Positions 16,141 through 23,368 of a stretch of 64,000 bases of DNA are shown in pieces (position 1 is the first letter of the stretch; every line of letters starts with the position of its first letter). The notes below the pieces were generated by a model. That model saw only the letters and a list, made by a program, of their open reading frames with translations, had not been told where the DNA came from and searched no databases. A program made the position numbers and the translations under genes. Origin of the DNA: Flavobacterium sp. (GTDB taxonomy: Bacteria > Bacteroidota > Bacteroidia > Flavobacteriales > Flavobacteriaceae); the NCBI RefSeq assembly GCF_030146175.1, contig NZ_JASLCE010000040.1, positions 10,706 to 74,705 of the forward strand, in the 5' to 3' direction.

Positions 16141-17499
16141 ATGAAAGTTCAGTTTTTAGGTGCCGCCGGTACGGTAACCGGTTCCAAAACACTTATCGAA
16201 AGTGATAATGGTACTCGCATTTTGGTTGATTGCGGTTTGTTTCAGGGTGGAAAATTATTGCGGAGTTTTAACTGGAATCCACTATCCGTATTACCTTCAA
16301 CCATCGATTATGTATTGCTCACGCACGGTCATTTGGATCATTGTGGATGGCTGCCGCGATTGGTTAACGAAGGATTTGATGGAAAAATCTTTTGTACCGG
16401 GCCTACCAAGTCGATCAGTAATCTGATTTTGCAGGATAGTGCCAAGATTCAGGAAGAGGAAGCCGAAAAAGCCAATAAAGAACACTATTCAAAGCACGAC
16501 CCGGCCGAGCCGCTCTACACGGTCGAACAAGCCGATAAAGTACTACCGCATTTTAAAGTCATAGCCATCGATACGCCTTTTGAATTGGAAGCGGGCGTAA
16601 CGGCGACCTATTTTTATGCGGGTCATATTCTGGGTGCTTGTTCCATTACATTGGAGATTGATGGAAAAAAACTCGTGTTTTCGGGCGATATCGGACGCGA
16701 CAATGATGTATTGTTGTATCCGCCGGTACATCCGAAACAAGCCGATTATATTTTTCTGGAAAGTACCTACGGAAACAAAAAGCATCCGGACAACGATCCG
16801 AAAGCCGAATTGGAAGCCTGTATTAACGAAACCTACGAAAATGGTGGTAATGTGGTGATTCCAAGTTTTGCGGTCGAAAGGGCGCAAAGTATCATGTATC
16901 TGATCTGGCAACTTAAAAAAGAAGGGCGAATACCCGATATGCCGTATATTATTGATACGCCAATGGGGATTAAAGTCCTGGATATTTTTACCGACAATGA
17001 AAAATGGCACAAACTGAAATGGGAGGAATGTACCGGAATGTGTGAAATGTTTACGATGATCACCAATTATGAAGAAACAATCGAAGCGATCTACGACGAT
17101 CGTCCGAAGGTAGTAATAGCCGCCAGCGGAATGATCACCGGAGGACGTGTTTTAAGTTATCTGGAACGCTATATCGTCCGACCGGAAACGACCGTTGTTA
17201 TCGTAGGTTATCAGGCCGAAGGAACCCGTGGTCGAAAATTACTGGAAGGCGAAAAGGAAATAAAAATTTACGGACGTTATTATCCGGTGGAAGCAAAGGT
17301 TGTCGAGATTGAAGGCTTATCGGCACATGGCGATCAGGACGATTTGGTAAACTGGCTGTCGGAACTGGAAAATAAACCGAAAAACATATTTCTGGTACAT
17401 GGCGAAGCCGACAGTTTTACCGAATTAAAAGCGACCATCGAAGCGAAATACGGTTATGAATGTATCATTCCGGAACTGGAACAAAGTATCGAATTATAA
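16141..17499 (+). CDS. MBL-fold / beta-CASP RNA metallo-hydrolase
   Basis: A 452-residue metallo-beta-lactamase of the RNA-processing (CPSF/RNase J-like) group. The zinc motif HGHLDH is at residues 62-67; DIGRD follows at about 180, the beta-CASP domain lies between about 210 and 390 (SFAVERAQSIMYLI; ASGMITGGRVLSYL), and the C-terminal RMMBL motif includes GLSAHGDQDDLVNW and VHGE. These enzymes cut RNA as endo- or exonucleases. It is co-transcribed with the ATP-cone nuclease, which suggests a shared nucleic-acid function. Confidence 0.88.
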   Translation: MKVQFLGAAGTVTGSKTLIESDNGTRILVDCGLFQGGKLLRSFNWNPLSVLPSTIDYVLLTHGHLDHCGWLPRLVNEGFDGKIFCTGPTKSISNLILQDSAKIQEEEAEKANKEHYSKHDPAEPLYTVEQADKVLPHFKVIAIDTPFELEAGVTATYFYAGHILGACSITLEIDGKKLVFSGDIGRDNDVLLYPPVHPKQADYIFLESTYGNKKHPDNDPKAELEACINETYENGGNVVIPSFAVERAQSIMYLIWQLKKEGRIPDMPYIIDTPMGIKVLDIFTDNEKWHKLKWEECTGMCEMFTMITNYEETIEAIYDDRPKVVIAASGMITGGRVLSYLERYIVRPETTVVIVGYQAEGTRGRKLLEGEKEIKIYGRYYPVEAKVVEIEGLSAHGDQDDLVNWLSELENKPKNIFLVHGEADSFTELKATIEAKYGYECIIPELEQSIEL

Positions 17500-17530
17500 A
17501 GTCATTAACACAGTACTACAAAAAAAGTAC

Positions 17531-17538
17531 TATTTTTG
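17531..17538 (+). promoter_or_regulatory. Candidate -7 box TATTTTTG of the metal operon
   Basis: TATTTTTG matches TAnnTTTG and stands only 5 bases before the ATG at 17544, so the mRNA would be leaderless. No TTG lies at the usual -33 distance. Confidence 0.45.
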
Positions 17539-17543
17539 TGGCA

Positions 17544-17966
17544 ATGAAAATTAAAAAGCACATTAGTATACTTATAGCAATGCTGATATTGGTCTCCAAT
17601 GTCGGACTCGCTTTTAATGTGCATTATTGCGGTGGTGAAATCGCCTCGGTTTCATTGGCCTACAAATCGGAAATGCCGTGTATGGAAACATCCGATTCGG
17701 ACAGTTCCTGTTGTGCCGCCACCGAAAAAAAAGACAGCTGTTGTTCCAATAGTAAAGTCGACTTAAAGAAAAGTACTACCGATAATATTATTGTAAAAAG
17801 CTTCCAGCTTGACTTGGGTGCTTTTACCATTGCCGATAACTGGAAACCGGTTGTCGATAGCGAAGTGGAGGAAGTAGTGGTAAAAAGCGATATTCCGTCT
17901 TTTTACTGCGATAGTAACGCGCCACCACTCTTTAAACTCTACTGCCAGTATATTTTTTACGCCTGA
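17544..17966 (+). CDS. HYC_CC_PP family exported protein
   Basis: A 140-residue exported protein with the hallmarks that give the family its name: HYCGG after the signal segment (about residue 25), a double CC pair (SCCAATEKKDSCC) in the middle and APPL near the end. The ATG at 17544 directly follows a promoter-like box; an earlier in-frame ATG at 17460 lies inside the preceding gene and would destroy the signal peptide. The two following genes, a receptor and an HMA protein, make metal handling the likely theme. The cysteines may bind a soft metal such as copper (inference). Confidence 0.78.
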   Translation: MKIKKHISILIAMLILVSNVGLAFNVHYCGGEIASVSLAYKSEMPCMETSDSDSSCCAATEKKDSCCSNSKVDLKKSTTDNIIVKSFQLDLGAFTIADNWKPVVDSEVEEVVVKSDIPSFYCDSNAPPLFKLYCQYIFYA

Positions 17967-18032
17967 TTTTTAATGCTTTGAAATCCTGCGCACGTTGCGC
18001 ATACCTTACATTCAAACATTAAAAATTAAATT

Positions 18033-20276
18033 ATGCACAAGAACTTTATGTTTTTTCTGCTGCTGTTTGTCAATTTTGTAACAGCGCAAGAAAATGTAAC
18101 AGGTACGATTACCGATGAACACAATCTGCCTGTAATTGGAGCTTCCGTTACCTGGAAGGATACCACAATTGGAGTAACCACCGACGAAAACGGTGCTTTT
18201 AGTCTTCCGTATTCCAAAGACAATCATCTATTGGTGATTAGTTATGTGGGTTATGAGACACAAACACTTGAAATTCACGAACCGAAAGCGGTTAAAATAA
18301 ATATTAAACCCTCAAAAACACTGGGCGAGGTTGTTGTACAAACCAAGCGAAACAGTCTGCAGAAATCGTATGTTAAAACGGCTAATGTCGTTACGATGAG
18401 CAGTAAAGAATTGCTTAAGGCGGCTTGTTGTAACCTTTCCGAAAGTTTTGAAACCAATCCGTCGATTGATGTGAACTTTTCGGATGCGATTTCCGGAAGC
18501 AAGCAGATCAAAATGCTGGGATTAACCAGTCCGTATATTCTGATTGCCGAAGAAAACATTCCTTCTGTACGCGGTGCGTCACAAGCGTATGGTTTGTCTT
18601 TTACACCGGGAACCTGGGTCGAAAGTATTCAGGTAACCAAAGGAGCCGGAAGCGTGGTAAATGGCTATGAGAGTATCTCCGGTCAGATCAATACCGAATT
18701 GATCAAACCTGCGAATGATATTCCGTTTTTCCTGAATGCCTATGGATCGACCGACAGTCGTTATGAGTTAAATACCCATTTTAATAAAAAAATATCCGAC
18801 AAATGGAGTAGTAGTCTTTTCCTGCATGGAAATGCGCGTGTCGCTAAAAACGATATGAATAACGATGGTTTTCTGGACAATCCTTTGGGAAAACAAATCA
18901 ACGTGCTCAATCGTTGGCAATATAGTGATGCCGAAAAAGGCTGGGTAAGCTTTATCAATCTTCGCTATATGCGTGATGAAAAACAAACCGGACAAGTAGA
19001 TTTTGATCCGGATCGGGATAAATTTACCAACAACTATTGGGGTTCCGAAATCAATACCGATAAAGTAGACCTTTCCACAAAAATCGGATATGTATTTCCG
19101 GATATGCCGTACCAGAGTATCGGATTCCAGAACTCTTTTAATTACCACAAACAGGAGTCTTATTTTGGGTTTAATCAGTATAATATTCAGCAAAACAGCT
19201 TTTATTCCAATCTGATTTTTAACTCGATTATCAGCAATACACTGAATAAATTTTCGACCGGATTAAATTTTACTTCCGATGATTATAACGAATACGTATT
19301 TGTAGGATCAGGCATGGATGTGAGTCGTCGTGATAACTCTATCGGAGCTTTTTTTGAATATACCTACGACAATACGGATAACTTTAGTTTGGTTGCCGGA
19401 GCGCGTTATGATGTTCACAACCGATTAGGGGCTTTCTTTACACCGCGTTTGCACCTGCGATACAATCCGTGGGAAAAAGCGGTTTTCAGAGCGTCGGCGG
19501 GAAGAGGAAAAAGAAGTGCGAATATCTTTGCCGAAAACCAACAACTGTTTGCTACTTCAAGAGCGTTTAACATTCTGAATACAGGTGGAAAAATTTACGG
19601 ATTGGATCCGGAAATCGCCTGGAATTATGGGGTGAGCTTTATGCAGGGCTTTAGTCTTTTTGGGAAAACAGCTGAGGTAAGCGTCGACTTTTATCGTACC
19701 GATTTCGAAAATCAGGCGGTAGTCGATTTATATGCGAGTCCGCAACAGGTATTGTTTTATAATTTAGACGGGAAGTCGTATGCGAACAGCTTGCAATTGG
19801 AGTTTAACTACGAATTTTTCAAGCACCTGAACCTGCGTACGGCCTATAAATATTATGACATCCAGACGGATTATTTAAGCGGAGCCAAAGAGCGTCCATT
19901 GCAAGCCAAACACCGTGTTTTCGCGAATCTGGCCTACGAAACACATATCAAAGAAAAAGGACAACAATGGAAATTTGACTTTACCTATAACTGGATGGGA
20001 GAACAACGTTTACCCAATACAGCCGACAACGCATTATTACGCGACCGTTTGCCGGATTATTCACCGTCATTTTCGGTAATGAATGCCCAGATTACCCGAA
20101 CCTTTTCCAGTACGTTCGAAGTATATGTAGGAGGTGAAAACATTGGAAATTATAAACAGAAAAAAGCTATTTTAGGAGCGGAAAACCCATTTGGTCCGTC
20201 ATTTGATAGTTCGATTATCTATGCACCGGTATTCGGACAGATGTATTATGCCGGATTGCGATTTAAAATTAAATAA
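18033..20276 (+). CDS. TonB-dependent receptor, probable metal receptor
   Basis: A 747-residue outer-membrane receptor. Signal peptide (to about residue 18, FVTAQ); carboxypeptidase-regulatory-like domain (about 20-95, VTGTITDEHNLPVIGASVTW); plug (about 110-225, PYILIAEENIPSV, VTKGAGSVVNGYESISGQIN); then a 22-strand-type barrel ending MYYAGLRFKIK. It lies between a HYC_CC_PP protein and a periplasmic HMA protein, so it probably imports a metal ion or a metal complex. It starts 66 bases after the previous stop and ends 15 bases before the next gene. Confidence 0.88.
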   Translation: MHKNFMFFLLLFVNFVTAQENVTGTITDEHNLPVIGASVTWKDTTIGVTTDENGAFSLPYSKDNHLLVISYVGYETQTLEIHEPKAVKINIKPSKTLGEVVVQTKRNSLQKSYVKTANVVTMSSKELLKAACCNLSESFETNPSIDVNFSDAISGSKQIKMLGLTSPYILIAEENIPSVRGASQAYGLSFTPGTWVESIQVTKGAGSVVNGYESISGQINTELIKPANDIPFFLNAYGSTDSRYELNTHFNKKISDKWSSSLFLHGNARVAKNDMNNDGFLDNPLGKQINVLNRWQYSDAEKGWVSFINLRYMRDEKQTGQVDFDPDRDKFTNNYWGSEINTDKVDLSTKIGYVFPDMPYQSIGFQNSFNYHKQESYFGFNQYNIQQNSFYSNLIFNSIISNTLNKFSTGLNFTSDDYNEYVFVGSGMDVSRRDNSIGAFFEYTYDNTDNFSLVAGARYDVHNRLGAFFTPRLHLRYNPWEKAVFRASAGRGKRSANIFAENQQLFATSRAFNILNTGGKIYGLDPEIAWNYGVSFMQGFSLFGKTAEVSVDFYRTDFENQAVVDLYASPQQVLFYNLDGKSYANSLQLEFNYEFFKHLNLRTAYKYYDIQTDYLSGAKERPLQAKHRVFANLAYETHIKEKGQQWKFDFTYNWMGEQRLPNTADNALLRDRLPDYSPSFSVMNAQITRTFSSTFEVYVGGENIGNYKQKKAILGAENPFGPSFDSSIIYAPVFGQMYYAGLRFKIK

Positions 20277-20291
20277 CTAAAATTAGAAACC

Positions 20292-20630
20292 ATGAAAAAA
20301 ATAATAGTAGTGCTTTTACTGTCGTTGGTAGGATTTGCGGCACAGGCACAGGAAAAGAAAAACAAAAATGGAAAACACGATATTGCTGTAAAAGGGAATT
20401 GCGAGATGTGTAAAAAGCGTATCGAAAAAGCTGCTTATGCGGTTCCGGGCGTTAAATCGGCGATATGGACGGCCGATAGTCAGTCGTTACATGTGATCAT
20501 GAACGAAGAAAAGGCGACGCCGTTACAGATTCAGGAATCGATAGCCAAAGCCGGACATGATGCCGGAGAGGTAAAAGCCAGCGCCGATGATTATGGCAAG
20601 TTGCACAGCTGTTGTCAATATGAACGATAA
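20292..20630 (+). CDS. Exported heavy-metal-associated (HMA) domain protein
   Basis: A 112-residue protein with a signal peptide ending at AQA and one HMA fold. The metal-binding loop is GNCEMCKKRIE (CxxC), as in copper chaperones and P-type ATPase N-domains, followed by the usual VPGVKSAIW. A second cysteine pair lies near the C-terminus (HSCCQYER). As a periplasmic chaperone it could hand a soft metal to or from the receptor encoded just upstream. A strong terminator follows immediately. Confidence 0.85.
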   Translation: MKKIIVVLLLSLVGFAAQAQEKKNKNGKHDIAVKGNCEMCKKRIEKAAYAVPGVKSAIWTADSQSLHVIMNEEKATPLQIQESIAKAGHDAGEVKASADDYGKLHSCCQYER

Positions 20631-20635
20631 AATTA

Positions 20636-20668
20636 AAATCCCGATTCGAAAGAGTCGGGATTTTTTTA
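20636..20668 (+). terminator. Terminator of the metal operon
   Basis: A 12-bp stem AAATCCCGATTC / GAGTCGGGATTT with a GAAA tetraloop is followed by a T tract. The same hairpin recurs almost unchanged at 21797-21828. Confidence 0.88.
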
Positions 20669-20842
20669 TGAATGAATCGAAATAACGATACTGTGACTAA
20701 ATCATCATTGTAAAGGACAAGAAGGGAATTGTGTTGCGATGAGCTGTTGAAAATGAATACATTGTGTTTTGTTTTTAAGATGGACGGAGTGTTAAATGAT
20801 TTTTAAAGTTCGGATATTTTCAGAACTTTTTGTACTTTTGAA

Positions 20843-21183
20843 ATGAGGATAATAGGACGGAAAATAATTTTAAAATTAAAATGGAAGAATATCGGAAATA
20901 AAAAACTGGGTAATGCAATTGATCAATTACTAACAGATTTAGAAGCATTCGATTTTAAAGTTGCGACTATAACGAATAGTAGAAAAGATGCAGATTGTGT
21001 ACATAGTGAAGGTTTTTATTTTTTAATATTCATATCCATAGAACACTAATTCTGATAGAACTGGATGATGAAGGAGAGGCGACCATTGTTTGGGCCGGAT
21101 CACATCAGGAATATGAAAGGACTTTTAAAAACAATAAAGCCACTATTGAAAAATGGTTGCGTGCTAAAAATTATATCGAATGA
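20843..21183 (+). pseudogene. HigB-like toxin gene, frameshifted in a T homopolymer
   Basis: The first 60 codons (MRIIGRKIILKLKWKNIGN...RKDADCVHSEGFYF) match HigB-type mRNA interferase toxins. The frame then shifts and stops at 21047-21049. From 21050 the next frame gives the missing C-terminal half (LIELDDEGEATIVWAGSHQE, YERTFKNNKATIEKWLR) and ends at TGA 21181-21183. The break is in a run of six T at 21019-21024; a seventh T would restore a 113-codon protein reading FYFFNIHIHRTLILIEL. The antitoxin ATG overlaps the toxin stop (ATGA), as in an intact operon. A TACTTTTG box lies 2 bases before the start. It is either a true loss, a phase-variable tract or a sequencing error. Confidence 0.8.
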
Positions 21184-21725
21184 TAAATACCGATTTTACA
21201 ATAGAAGAATTTATCAAGAAAGGGGAAATCACTGATGAACTGGAATTGGAACGCGCGTTAATTGCCGACCGAAAACTCCGACTACTGGCAAAAGATAACC
21301 TTTATTTTAAAAACCTTAGAAAAAAACTAAGAAATTTAATTGAAGCATACGAACGCAAAGAGTGGTCGGATATAGGACAATTAACGGATGAAAAACTGGC
21401 AGAAAGTGCCTTTTGGGAAAACGTAGCGGAACAGGAACGGATTTTTATGGAAAAAAGAAAACAACAAATCCGAAAAGAATTAAAAATCCGGAATCTGACA
21501 CAACAAGATCTAGGACATCTATTAGGGCATAAAAGCAAAACACATATGTCGGAATTAATGAACGGAATAAAACCGTTTACCTTAAAAGATTTGGTACTGA
21601 TAAATCAATTGTTGCGGATCGATATAAAAGAATTGATTCCTGTTTTTCTGTCAAAAGAAGACAGGATTCGGGTACAATCGGCAATGGCGAAACTGGGTAA
21701 ACCTCAGATCAAATTATGCAGCTAG
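21180..21725 (+). CDS. XRE-family antitoxin partner (HigA-like)
   Basis: A 181-residue cytoplasmic protein. Residues 1-95 are helical and charged; residues 97-155 form an XRE helix-turn-helix (IRNLTQQDLGHLLGHKSKTH, MSELMNGIKPFTLKDLVLIN, LLRIDIKELI). The position directly behind the toxin, overlapping its stop by 4 bases, identifies it as the antitoxin and operon repressor. It appears intact while the toxin is broken, which is the expected survivor if the toxin was lost. The terminator follows after 70 bases. Confidence 0.82.
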   Translation: MINTDFTIEEFIKKGEITDELELERALIADRKLRLLAKDNLYFKNLRKKLRNLIEAYERKEWSDIGQLTDEKLAESAFWENVAEQERIFMEKRKQQIRKELKIRNLTQQDLGHLLGHKSKTHMSELMNGIKPFTLKDLVLINQLLRIDIKELIPVFLSKEDRIRVQSAMAKLGKPQIKLCS

Positions 21726-21796
21726 AATAAAATAAAACAGGTACTTCTTCTATAATCTAAACGAGATACCGTTATCCTACTGCAGGAATGAAAAAT

Positions 21797-21828
21797 TAAA
21801 ATCCCGATTCGAAAGAATCGGGATTTTG
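21797..21828 (+). terminator. Terminator of the toxin-antitoxin operon
   Basis: The stem AAATCCCGATTC / GAATCGGGATTT with a GAAA tetraloop and a short T run. It differs from the terminator at 20636-20668 by one base in the stem. Confidence 0.82.
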
Positions 21829-21903
21829 TTATAAAAAACATAAAAATACCGGGAATGTAGCCATTCCGACTGCGTTTTCCATGGCATTTTGACTCGAAAA
21901 AGG

Positions 21904-21911
21904 TATATTTG
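21904..21911 (+). promoter_or_regulatory. Candidate -7 box TATATTTG of the porin gene
   Basis: TATATTTG matches TAnnTTTG. Transcription would start near 21917, exactly where the structured leader at 21917-21991 begins, which supports it. The -33 region has no well-spaced TTG. Confidence 0.45.
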
Positions 21912-21916
21912 TGACA

Positions 21917-21991
21917 ATAGGTCGGGAGTGATAAAAATCCATTTTAGAGGAGCAATGTTATGGAGAGGGATTTTCGAAACCGACTGCCTAT
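21917..21991 (+). promoter_or_regulatory. Candidate structured mRNA leader of the porin gene
   Basis: Two nested helices can be drawn: ATAGGTCGG (21917-21925) pairs with CCGA (21980-21983) and CCTAT (21987-21991) across a 3-base bulge, and AAAATCC (21934-21940) pairs with GGATTTT (21968-21974). The element starts at the expected transcription start and ends 27 bases before the ATG at 22019. It matches no riboswitch class that I can name. Confidence 0.45.
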
Positions 21992-22018
21992 CGCCTGAAA
22001 ACTCACTTTACTACATTT

Positions 22019-23329
22019 ATGAAAACAACTAACATTTTAGCGACAGGATTGCTGCTGCTAGGGTTTTGTATGCCACAACATTTGCAGGCTCAGGACTTTT
22101 TTAAAGACAGGAAACTCAACCTGAACGAAGACGGTTCCAATTATGTAAAATTTACATTCCTTACTCAGGCCTGGTTACGCCATCAGGATTTTAATCCCGG
22201 ATCGACAATCAATGGAGTAGCGCAGGATAACGGTACCGATATCGGAATCCGCCGCTATAGAGTACAAATGTACGGTCAGTTAACGGATCGTGTTTTTATT
22301 TATACCCAATTCGGCGAAAACAACTTTAACAATATGTCCGATCGGAAAGTGGGCTTTTTTGTACACGATGCGATGGGTGACTATGCGATAGACAAAGAAA
22401 AGCTGTCTTTGGGTATGGGATTATCGGGTTGGAGTGGACTGGCGCGTTTTGCATCGCCTTCGGCAGGAACGATTCTTGGCGTAGATGCACCCTTGTACCA
22501 ACAAAGTACCAATGATGTAACCGATCAGTTTTTGCGAAAGCTATCGGTATTTGCCAAAGGAAAACTCGGGAAATTGGATTACCGTATTGCAATGGCCAAA
22601 CCGATGAACATTCAAAAATCGGCTAACTATAACCCAACTGTTACGACCAATGCCACTTTTTCTTCCGAACCGCCCAATATGCAATGGAACGGTTATTTCC
22701 AGTATCAGTTTAAAGACCAGGAATCCAATCAGACGCCTTATATGACCGGAACCTATTTAGGAAAGAAAAAAGTGTTGAATGTCGGCGCCGGATTTATCTA
22801 TCAAAAAGACGCTATCTGGCGACTGGGAACAACCAATGATACGATTCGTGAAAATATGGTGCATTTGGCGGCAGACGTATATTATGATGCTCCGATAGGC
22901 AGTAGAGGGGAAGCGATTAGTGCTTATGGTAGTATCACACATTACGATTTTGGGAAAAACTACACCCGTAATGCCGCGGTGATGAATCCTGCAAATGGTA
23001 CCAAAGACCCGACTATTTTAAACGGAAGCGGTAATGGTTTCCCGATGTATGGCACCGGAACCATTTTGTATGGTCAAATCGGATACAAGCTAAAAGACAA
23101 TTTGATCGGAAAAACGACTTTAATGCCGTATGCTTCATTACAACATGCGAATTATGAACGACTCAATCGCGCGATGCAGTTTTACGATGTAGGGGTCAAC
23201 TGGTTATTGTCCGGACATACGTCCAAATTTACCGTTGCTTATCAAAGTCGACCGGTTTACCATACAAACGGTGATTACCTGGATCGAAAAGGTGCGATCA
23301 TTGCGCAATATCAGGTGTTCTTTAATTAA
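22019..23329 (+). CDS. Outer-membrane porin
   Basis: A 436-residue exported beta-barrel protein with a signal peptide (to about residue 24, HLQAQ). Alternating hydrophobic and polar strands with aromatic girdles run throughout (YVKFTFLTQAWLRH, GIRRYRVQMYGQLTDRVFIY, FTVAYQSRPVYH) and the last strand ends in a terminal aromatic (QVFFN). It resembles the porins annotated in Flavobacteriaceae with similarity to the phosphate-selective OprO/OprP type. The solute is not known. It is monocistronic, with a possible structured leader and a bidirectional terminator. Confidence 0.75.
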   Translation: MKTTNILATGLLLLGFCMPQHLQAQDFFKDRKLNLNEDGSNYVKFTFLTQAWLRHQDFNPGSTINGVAQDNGTDIGIRRYRVQMYGQLTDRVFIYTQFGENNFNNMSDRKVGFFVHDAMGDYAIDKEKLSLGMGLSGWSGLARFASPSAGTILGVDAPLYQQSTNDVTDQFLRKLSVFAKGKLGKLDYRIAMAKPMNIQKSANYNPTVTTNATFSSEPPNMQWNGYFQYQFKDQESNQTPYMTGTYLGKKKVLNVGAGFIYQKDAIWRLGTTNDTIRENMVHLAADVYYDAPIGSRGEAISAYGSITHYDFGKNYTRNAAVMNPANGTKDPTILNGSGNGFPMYGTGTILYGQIGYKLKDNLIGKTTLMPYASLQHANYERLNRAMQFYDVGVNWLLSGHTSKFTVAYQSRPVYHTNGDYLDRKGAIIAQYQVFFN

Positions 23330-23335
23330 GACTAT

Positions 23336-23366
23336 AAAAAAACCGAAGTGCAAGCTTCGGTTTTTA
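23336..23366. terminator. Bidirectional terminator
   Basis: The stem AAACCGAAG / CTTCGGTTT with a 6-base loop has A-rich and T-rich flanks and lies between two convergent genes (stops at 23329 and 23369). Confidence 0.82.
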
Positions 23367-23368
23367 TT

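Noticed and set aside
16543-17010. 155-codon frame antisense to the beta-CASP gene
   Set aside because: Shadow of a well-supported gene with no independent evidence.
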